Source: Auanema rhodensis
Lineage: Eukaryota > Nematoda > Chromadorea > Rhabditida > Rhabditidae
Length of the DNA: 64,000 nucleotides
Assembly: GCA_964057225.1 (NCBI GenBank)
Contig: OZ059894.1
Location: 3,100,001 to 3,164,000, forward strand
Reading direction: 5' to 3'
Shown here: piece by piece, positions 28,080 to 37,428 of the stretch
Numbering within the stretch: position 1 is the first letter of the stretch
Layout of the letters: every line of letters starts with the position of its first letter
Program-made: the position numbers and the translations under genes
Notes under the pieces: model-generated
Databases searched by the model: none
What the model saw: the letters and a program-made list of their open reading frames with translations, nothing else
What the model was told of the DNA's origin: nothing

Positions 28080-31000
28080 ACTAATGCATCATTTTTCAAA
28101 CAATCATAACTAATTTTTGTATTAAGCGTTTTTCAATGTAGTATAGTGCATTCGATGCGGATTTTTAAGCTGCGTCGATCTGTGTTATCCGATTTGCGCT
28201 AGCTGAAAAATGCACCGAGATATCAACTGATATAAGTTCACACTTATATCCTCGATTTTCACCCTGAAGAATTAATTTTTTCGTTGAATAACATTGTCCA
28301 TCGTCTTTGCTTTGAAGAAAGGAATCTAAAAACATCTACTTTTTGCTAAATTATTCTGAAATTTTTCGAAAAAATTTTTGTCAAAATGTTTTTGGAAGCA
28401 ATGTTGAGTGTACATGGAAACTCAACATACACTAATGCATCATTTTTCAAACGATCATAACTAATTTTTGTATTAAGCGTTTTTCAATGTAGTATAGTGC
28501 ATTCGATGCGGATTTTCAAGCTGCGTCGATCTGTGTTATCAGATTTGCGCTAGCTTAAAAATGCACCGAGATATCAACTGATATAAGTTCACACTTATAT
28601 CCTCGATTTTCACCCTGAAGAATTAATTTTTTCGATGAATAACATTGTCCATCGTCTTTGCCTTGAAAAAAGGAATCTAAAAACATCTACTTTTCGCTAA
28701 ATTATTTTGAAATTTTTCGAAAAAATTTTTGTCAAAATGTTTTTGGAAGCAATGTTGAGTGTACATGGAAACTCAACATACACTAATGCATCATTTTTCA
28801 AACAATCATAACTAATTTTTGTATTAAGCGTTTTTCAATGTAGTATAGTGCATTCGATGCGGATTTTTAAGCTGCGTCGATCTGTGTTATCCGATTTGCG
28901 CTAGCTGAAAAATGCACCGAGATATCAACTGATATAAGTTCACACTTATATCCTCGATTTTCACCCTGAAGAATTAATTTTTTCGTTGAATAACATTGTC
29001 CATCGTCTTTGCCTTGAAAAAAAGAATCTAAAAACATCTACTTTTTGCTAAATTATTTTGAAATTTTTCGAAAAAATTTTTGTCAAAATGTTTTTGGAAG
29101 CAATGTTGAGTGTACATGGAAACTCAACATACACTAATGCATCATTTTTCAAACGATCATAACTAATTTTTGTATTGAGCGTTTTTCAATGTAGTATAGT
29201 GCATTCGATGCGGATTTTTAAGCTGCGTCGATCTGTGTTATCCGATTTGCGCTAGCTGAAAAATGCACCGAGATATCAACTGATATAAGTTCACACTTAT
29301 ATCCTCGATTTTCACCCTGAAGAATTAATTTTTTCGTTGAATAACATTGTCCATCGTCTTTGCCTTGAAAAAAAGAATCTAAAAACATCTACTTTTTGCT
29401 AAATTATTTTGAAATTTTTCGAAAAAATTTTTGTCAAAATGTTTTTGGAAGCAATGTTGAGTGTACATGGAAACTCAACATACACTAATGCATCATTTTT
29501 CAAACGATCATAACTAATTTTTGTATTAAGCGTTTTTTAATGTAGTATAGTGCATTCGATGCGGATTTTCAAGCTGCGTCGATCTGTGTTATCAGATTTG
29601 AGCTAGCTTAAAAATGCACCGAGATATCAACTGATATAAGTTCACACTTATATCCTCGATTTTCACCCTGAAGAATTAATTTTTTCGATGAATAACATTG
29701 TCCATCGTCTTTGCCTTGAAAAAAGGAGTCTAAAAACATCTACTTTTCGCTAAATTATTTTGAAATTTTTCGAAAAAATTTTTGTCAAAATGTTTTTGGA
29801 AGCAATGTTGAGTGTACATGGAAACTCAACATACACTAATGCATCATTTTTCAAACAATCATAACTAATTTTTGTATTAAGCGTTTTTCAATGTAGTATA
29901 GTGCATTCGATGCGGATTTTTAAGCTGCGTCGATCTGTGTTATCCGATTTGCGCTAGCTGAAAAATGCAACGAGATATCAACTGATATAAGTTCACACTT
30001 ATATCCTCGATTTTCACCCTGAAGAATTAATTTTTTCGTTGAATAACATTGTCCATCGTCTTTGCCTTGAAAAAAAGAATCTAAAAACATCTACTTTTTG
30101 CTAAATTATTTTGAAATTTTTCGAAAAAATTTTTGTCAAAATGTTTTTGGAAGCAATGTTGAGTGTACATGGAAACTCAACATACACTAATGCATCATTT
30201 TTCAAACAATCATAACTAATTTTTGTATTGAGCGTTTTTCAATGTAGTATAGTGCATTCGATGCGGATTTTTAAGCTGCGTCGAGCTGTGTTATCAGATT
30301 TGCGCTAGCTTAAAAATGCACCGAGATATCAACTGATATAAGTTCACACATATATCCTCGATTTTCACCCTGAAGAATTAATTTTTTCGTTGAATAACAT
30401 TGTCCATCGTCTTTGCCTTGAAAAAAGGAATCTAAAAACATCTACTTTTCGCTAAATTATTTTGAAATTTTTCGAAAAAATTTTTGTCAAAATGTTTTTG
30501 GAAGCAATGTTGAGTGTACATGGAAACTCAACATACACTAATGCATCATTTTTCAAACGATTATAACTAATTTTTGTATTAAGCGTTTTTCAATGTAGTA
30601 TAGTGCATTCGATGCGGATTTTCAAGCTGCGTCGATCTGTGTTATCAGATTTGCGCTAGCTTAAAAATGCACCGAGATATCAACTGATATAAGTTCACAC
30701 TTATATCCTCGATTTTCACCCTGAAGAATTAATTTTTTCGTTGAATAACATTGTCCATCGTCTTTGCCTTGAAAAAAGGAATCTAAAAACATCTACTTTT
30801 CGCTAAATTATTTTGAAATTTTTCGAAAAAATTTTTGTCAAAATGTTTTTGGAAGCAATGTTGAGTGTACATGGAAACTCAACATACACTAATGCATCAT
30901 TTTTCAAACAATCATAACTAATTTTTGTATTAAGCGTTTTTCAATGTAGTATAGTGCATTCGATGCGGATTTTTAAGCTGCGTCGATCTGTGTTATCCGA

Positions 31001-31940
31001 TTTGCGCTAGCTGAAAAATGCAACGAGATATCAACTGATATAAGTTCACACTTATATCCTCGATTTTCACCCTGAAGAATTAATTTTTTCGTTGAATAAC
31101 ATTGTCCATCGTCTTTGCCTTGAAAAAAAGAATCTAAAAACATCTACTTTTTGCTAAATTATTTTGAAATTTTTCGAAAAAATTTTTGTCAAAATGTTTT
31201 TGGAAGCAATGTTGAGTGTACATGGAAACTCAACATACACTAATGCATCATTTTTCAAACAATCATAACTAATTTTTGTATTGAGCGTTTTTCAATGTAG
31301 TATAGTGCATTCGATGCGGATTTTTAAGCTGCGTCGAGCTGTGTTATCAGATTTGCGCTAGCTTAAAAATGCACCGAGATATCAACTGATATAAGTTCAC
31401 ACATATATCCTCGATTTTCACCCTGAAGAATTAATTTTTTCGTTGAATAACATTGTCCATCGTCTTTGCCTTGAAAAAAGGAATCTAAAAACATCTACTT
31501 TTCGCTAAATTATTTTGAAATTTTTCGAAAAAATTTTTGTCAAAATGTTTTTGGAAGCAATGTTGAGTGTACATGGAAACTCAACATACACTAATGCATC
31601 ATTTTTCAAACAATCATAACTAATTTTTGTATTAAGCGTTTTTCAATGTAGTATAGTGCATTCGATGCGGATTTTCAAGCTGCGTCGATCTGTGTTATCA
31701 GATTTGCGCTAGCTTAAAAATGCACCGAGATATCAACTGATATAAGTTCACACTTATATCCTCGATTTTCACCCTGAAGAATTAATTTTTTCGATGAATA
31801 ACATTGTCCATCGTCTTTGCCTTGAAAAAAGGAGTCTAAAAACATCTACTTTTCGCTAAATTATTTTGAAATTTTTCGAAAAAATTTTTGTCAAAATGTT
31901 TTTGGAAGCAATGTTGAGTGTACATGGAAACTCAACATAC
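28080..31940 (+). repeat. Eleven-monomer satellite block, diverged third copy (40-monomer offset)
   Basis: The variant order matches 14040-17900 at an offset of 14,040 bases (40 units). It differs in a few units: the unit at 28782 has CATTCGATGC instead of CATTCAATGC, the unit at 29133 has GTATTGAGCG instead of CGTTTCTCCATG, and the unit at 30888 has an AAAAGAATC run instead of the pure A-run and lacks GCTGAATTA. It looks like an older or partly converted relative of the 19-monomer duplication. Confidence 0.7.
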
Positions 31941-32291
31941 ACTAATGCATCATTTTTCAAACAATCATAACTAATTTTTGTAGTAAGCGTTTTTCAATGT
32001 AGTATAGTGCATTCGATGCGGATTTTTAAGCTGCGTCGATCTGTGTTATCCGATTTGCGCTAGCTGAAAAATGCACCGAGATATCAACTGATATAAGTTC
32101 ACACTTATATCCTCGATTTTCACCCTGAAGAATTAATTTTTTCGTTGAATAACATTGTCCATCGTCTTTGCCTTGAAAAAAGGAATCTAAAAACATCTAC
32201 TTTTCGCTAAATTATTTTGAAATTTTTCGAAAAAATTTTTGTCAAAATGTTTTTGGAAGCAATGTTGAGTGTACATGGAAACTCAACATAC
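30186..32291 (+). repeat. Six-monomer satellite block, copy 1 (10-monomer offset)
   Basis: Units in the order III, II, I, III, II, then a unit with GTAGTAAGCG match 33696-35801 at an offset of 3,510 bases (10 units). The GTAGTAAG variant is seen only at about 31980, 35490 and 36543. Confidence 0.75.
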
Positions 32292-33695
32292 ACTAATGCA
32301 TCATTTTTCAAACGATTATAACTAATTTTTGTATTAAGCGTTTTCCAATGTAGTATAGTGCATTCGATGCGGATTTTCAAGCTGCGTCGATCTGTGTTAT
32401 CAGATTTGCGCTAGCTTAAAAATGCACCGAGATATCAACTGATATAAGTTCACACTTATATCCTCGATTTTCACCCTGAAGAATTAATTTTTTCGTTGAA
32501 TAACATTGTCCATCGTCTTTGCCTTGAAAAAAGGAATCTAAAAACATCTACTTTTCGCTAAATTATTTTGAAATTTTTCGAAAAAATTTTTGTCAAAATG
32601 TTTTTGGAAGCAATGTTGAGTGTACATGGAAACTCAACATACACTAATGCATCATTTTTCAAACAATCATAACTAATTTTTGTATTAAGCGTTTTTCAAT
32701 GTAGTATAGTGCATTCGATGCGGATTTTCAAGCTGCGTCGATCTGTGTTATCAGATTTGCGCTAGCTTAAAAATGCACCGAGATATCAACTGATATAAGT
32801 TCACACTTATATCCTCGATTTTCACCCTGAAGAATTAATTTTTTCGATGAATAACATTGTCCATCGTCTTTGCCTTGAAAAAAGGAGTCTAAAAACATCT
32901 ACTTTTCGCTAAATTATTTTGAAATTTTTCGAAAAAATTTTTGTCAAAATGTTTTTGGAAGCAATGTTGAGTGTACATGGAAACTCAACATACACTAATG
33001 CATCATTTTTCAAACAATCATAACTAATTTTTGTATTAAGCGTTTTTCAATGTAGTATAGTGCATTCGATGCGGATTTTTAAGCTGCGTCGATCTGTGTT
33101 ATCCGATTTGCGCTAGCTGAAAAATGCACCGAGATATCAACTGATATAAGTTCACACATATATCCTCGATTTTCACCCTGAAGAATTAATTTTTTCGTTG
33201 AATAACATTGTCCATCGTCTTTGCCTTGAAAAAAGGAATCTAAAAACATCTACTTTTCGCTAAATTATTTTGAAATTTTTCGAAAAAATTTTTGTCAAAA
33301 TGTTTTTGGAAGCAATGTTGAGTGTACATGGAAACTCAACATACACTAATGCATCATTTTTCAAACGATTATAACTAATTTTTGTATTAAGCGTTTTTCA
33401 ATGTAGTATAGTGCATTCGATGCGGATTTTTAAGCTGCGTCGATCTGTGTTATCCGATTTGCGCTAGCTGAAAAATGCAACGAGATATCAACTGATATAA
33501 GTTCACACTTATATCCTCGATTTTCACCCTGAAGAATTAATTTTTTCGTTGAATAACATTGTCCATCGTCTTTGCCTTGAAAAAAAGAATCTAAAAACAT
33601 CTACTTTTTGCTAAATTATTTTGAAATTTTTCGAAAAAATTTTTGTCAAAATGTTTTTGGAAGCAATGTTGAGTGTACATGGAAACTCAACATAC

Positions 33696-35801
33696 ACTAA
33701 TGCATCATTTTTCAAACAATCATAACTAATTTTTGTATTGAGCGTTTTTCAATGTAGTATAGTGCATTCGATGCGGATTTTTAAGCTGCGTCGAGCTGTG
33801 TTATCAGATTTGCGCTAGCTTAAAAATGCACCGAGATATCAACTGATATAAGTTCACACATATATCCTCGATTTTCACCCTGAAGAATTAATTTTTTCGT
33901 TGAATAACATTGTCCATCGTCTTTGCCTTGAAAAAAGGAATCTAAAAACATCTACTTTTCGCTAAATTATTTTGAAATTTTTCGAAAAAATTTTTGTCAA
34001 AATGTTTTTGGAAGCAATGTTGAGTGTACATGGAAACTCAACATACACTAATGCATCATTTTTCAAACGATTATAACTAATTTTTGTATTAAGCGTTTTT
34101 CAATGTAGTATAGTGCATTCGATGCGGATTTTCAAGCTGCGTCGATCTGTGTTATCAGATTTGCGCTAGCTTAAAAATGCAGCGAGATATCAACTGATAT
34201 AAGTTCACACTTATATCCTCGATTTTCACCCTGAAGAATTAATTTTTTCGTTGAATAACATTGTCCATCGTCTTTGCCTTGAAAAAAGGAATCTAAAAAC
34301 ATCTACTTTTCGCTAAATTATTTTGAAATTTTTCGAAAAAATTTTTGTCAAAATGTTTTTGGAAGCAATGTTGAGTGTACATGGAAACTCAACATACACT
34401 AATGCATCATTTTTCAAACAATCATAACTAATTTTTGTATTAAGCGTTTTTCAATGTAGTATAGTGCATTCGATGCGGATTTTTAAGCTGCGTCGATCTG
34501 TGTTATCCGATTTGCGCTAGCTGAAAAATGCAACGAGATATCAACTGATATAAGTTCACACTTATATCCTCGATTTTCACCCTGAAGAATTAATTTTTTC
34601 GTTGAATAACATTGTCCATCGTCTTTGCCTTGAAAAAAAGAATCTAAAAACATCTACTTTTTGCTAAATTATTTTGAAATTTTTCGAAAAAATTTTTGTC
34701 AAAATGTTTTTGGAAGCAATGTTGAGTGTACATGGAAACTCAACATACACTAATGCATCATTTTTCAAACAATCATAACTAATTTTTGTATTGAGCGTTT
34801 TTCAATGTAGTATAGTGCATTCGATGCGGATTTTTAAGCTGCGTCGAGCTGTGTTATCAGATTTGCGCTAGCTTAAAAATGCACCGAGATATCAACTGAT
34901 ATAAGTTCACACATATATCCTCGATTTTCACCCTGAAGAATTAATTTTTTCGTTGAATAACATTGTCCATCGTCTTTGCCTTGAAAAAAGGAATCTAAAA
35001 ACATCTACTTTTCGCTAAATTATTTTGAAATTTTTCGAAAAAATTTTTGTCAAAATGTTTTTGGAAGCAATGTTGAGTGTACATGGAAACTCAACATACA
35101 CTAATGCATCATTTTTCAAACAATCATAACTAATTTTTGTATTAAGCGTTTTTCAATGTAGTATAGTGCATTCGATGCGGATTTTCAAGCTGCGTCGATC
35201 TGTGTTATCAGATTTGCGCTAGCTTAAAAATGCACCGAGATATCAACTGATATAAGTTCACACTTATATCCTCGATTTTCACCCTGAAGAATTAATTTTT
35301 TCGATGAATAACATTGTCCATCGTCTTTGCCTTGAAAAAAGGAGTCTAAAAACATCTACTTTTCGCTAAATTATTTTGAAATTTTTCGAAAAAATTTTTG
35401 TCAAAATGTTTTTGGAAGCAATGTTGAGTGTACATGGAAACTCAACATACACTAATGCATCATTTTTCAAACAATCATAACTAATTTTTGTAGTAAGCGT
35501 TTTTCAATGTAGTATAGTGCATTCGATGCGGATTTTTAAGCTGCGTCGATCTGTGTTATCCGATTTGCGCTAGCTGAAAAATGCACCGAGATATCAACTG
35601 ATATAAGTTCACACTTATATCCTCGATTTTCACCCTGAAGAATTAATTTTTTCGTTGAATAACATTGTCCATCGTCTTTGCCTTGAAAAAAGGAATCTAA
35701 AAACATCTACTTTTCGCTAAATTATTTTGAAATTTTTCGAAAAAATTTTTGTCAAAATGTTTTTGGAAGCAATGTTGAGTGTACATGGAAACTCAACATA
35801 C
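33696..35801 (+). repeat. Six-monomer satellite block, copy 2 (10-monomer offset)
   Basis: Second copy of 30186-32291. The one difference I noticed is a private GCAGCGAG at about 34182 in place of GCACCGAG. The GTAGTAAG unit at 35451 is shared. Confidence 0.75.
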
Positions 35802-36152
35802 ACTAATGCATCATTTTTCAAACGATTATAACTAATTTTTGTATTAAGCGTTTTTCAATGTAGTATAGTGCATTCGATGCGGATTTTCAAGCTGCGTCGA
35901 TCTGTGTTATCAGATTTGCGCTAGCTTAAAAATGCACCGAGATATCAACTGATATAAGTTCACACTTATATCCTCGATTTTCACCCTGAAGAATTAATTT
36001 TTTCGTTGAATAACATTGTCCATCGTCTTTGCCTTGAAAAAAAGAATCTAAAAACATCTACTTTTTGCTAAATTATTTTGAAATTTTTCGAAAAAATTTT
36101 TGTCAAAATGTTTTTGGAAGCAATGTTGAGTGTACATGGAAACTCAACATAC

Positions 36153-37205
36153 ACTAATGCATCATTTTTCAAACAATCATAACTAATTTTTGTATTAAGC
36201 GTTTTTCAATGTAGTATAGTGCATTCGATGCGGATTTTCAAGCTGCGTCGATCTGTGTTATCAGATTTGCGCTAGCTTAAAAATGCACCGAGATATCAAC
36301 TGATATAAGTTCACACTTATATCCTCGATTTTCACCCTGAAGAATTAATTTTTTCGATGAATAACATTGTCCATCGTCTTTGCCTTGAAAAAAGGAGTCT
36401 AAAAACATCTACTTTTCGCTAAATTATTTTGAAATTTTTCGAAAAAATTTTTGTCAAAATGTTTTTGGAAGCAATGTTGAGTGTACATGGAAACTCAACA
36501 TACACTAATGCATCATTTTTCAAACAATCATAACTAATTTTTGTAGTAAGCGTTTTTCAATGTAGTATAGTGCATTCGATGCGGATTTTTAAGCTGCGTC
36601 GATCTGTGTTATCCGATTTGCGCTAGCTGAAAAATGCACCGAGATATCAACTGATATAAGTTCACACTTATATCCTCGATTTTCACCCTGAAGAATTAAT
36701 TTTTTCGTTGAATAACATTGTCCATCGTCTTTGCCTTGAAAAAAGGAATCTAAAAACATCTACTTTTCGCTAAATTATTTTGAAATTTTTCGAAAAAATT
36801 TTTGTCAAAATGTTTTTGGAAGCAATGTTGAGTGTACATGGAAACTCAACATACACTAATGCATCATTTTTCAAACGATTATAACTAATTTTTGTATTAA
36901 GCGTTTTCCAATGTAGTATAGTGCATTCGATGCGGATTTTCAAGCTGCGTCGATCTGTGTTATCAGATTTGCGCTAGCTTAAAAATGCACCGAGATATCA
37001 ACTGATATAAGTTCACACTTATATCCTCGATTTTCACCCTGAAGAATTAATTTTTTCGTTGAATAACATTGTCCATCGTCTTTGCCTTGAAAAAAGGAAT
37101 CTAAAAACATCTACTTTTCGCTAAATTATTTTGAAATTTTTCGAAAAAATTTTTGTCAAAATGTTTTTGGAAGCAATGTTGAGTGTACATGGAAACTCAA
37201 CATAC
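36153..37205 (+). repeat. Three-monomer block next to the insertion, copy of 31590-32642
   Basis: The order TCGATGAAT/GGAGTC class II, GTAGTAAG class I, then TTTTCCAATG class II repeats 31590-32642 at an offset of 4,563 bases (13 units). The next unit, which the retrotransposon interrupts, has the variants of the unit at 32643, so the repeat continues across the insertion. Confidence 0.7.
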
Positions 37206-37238
37206 ACTAATGCATCATTTTTCAAACAATCATAACTA

Positions 37239-37398
37239 ATTATATTTATTCGACTGTTAGCTATATTGTTTACATTGACCTCACGTTACAAAAAAAAATT
37301 TTTTTTTGAATAGGGTAATAAGACCGTGGGAAAGGCGGGCTTTAAGTATTGGCGGGAACCGGGTTCTCAAGTCAATTCTATCAGTAAAACACTTCATA
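37239..37398 (+). repeat. Left terminal inverted repeat of the DIRS element
   Basis: 160 bases that are the exact reverse complement, as read, of 41483-41642. It begins with the ATT core, continues TATTTATTCGACTGTTAG, and contains a perfect A9T9 tract at 37290-37307. By family analogy it carries the promoter and transcription start for the genomic RNA, but I see no convincing core promoter motif. An in-frame open stretch from this repeat runs into ORF1, beginning after a TGA at 37276, but contains no ATG before 37429. Confidence 0.95.
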
Positions 37399-37428
37399 TT
37401 TTTGTTTCGAGCCTCACGGTTGGTCGCT

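Larger units (their letters stand above)
1..37238 (+). repeat. 351-bp tandem satellite array, left arm (about 106 monomers)
   Basis: The same AT-rich unit recurs head-to-tail with a 351-base step: the word ACTAATGCATC starts at 1, 352, 703, 1054, 1405 and so on to 37206. Only one step is 350 (the monomer at 2107 has one A fewer in its A-run), so every later start is shifted by one base. All copies have the same orientation. Copies differ by single bases at about fifteen diagnostic sites, for example AATCAT/GATCAT/GATTAT near base 22, GATTTTTAAG/GATTTTCAAG near base 83, GTCGATCTG/GTCGAGCTG near base 100, CACTTATAT/CACATATAT near base 165, TCGTTGAAT/TCGATGAAT near base 205, and the A/G run near base 240. 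No gene is supported anywhere in this arm. It is a satellite DNA, probably heterochromatic; centromere function is not shown. Confidence 0.98.

Noticed and set aside
1-37238. CRISPR array or other bacterial repeat system
   Set aside because: The 351-base units are contiguous with no unique spacers and no cas genes, and the embedded element is a eukaryotic DIRS retrotransposon.
37306-37428. 41 extra N-terminal codons of ORF1 starting at a TTG
   Set aside because: Eukaryotic translation rarely starts at TTG, the stretch lies mostly in the inverted repeat, and a well-placed ATG follows at 37429.
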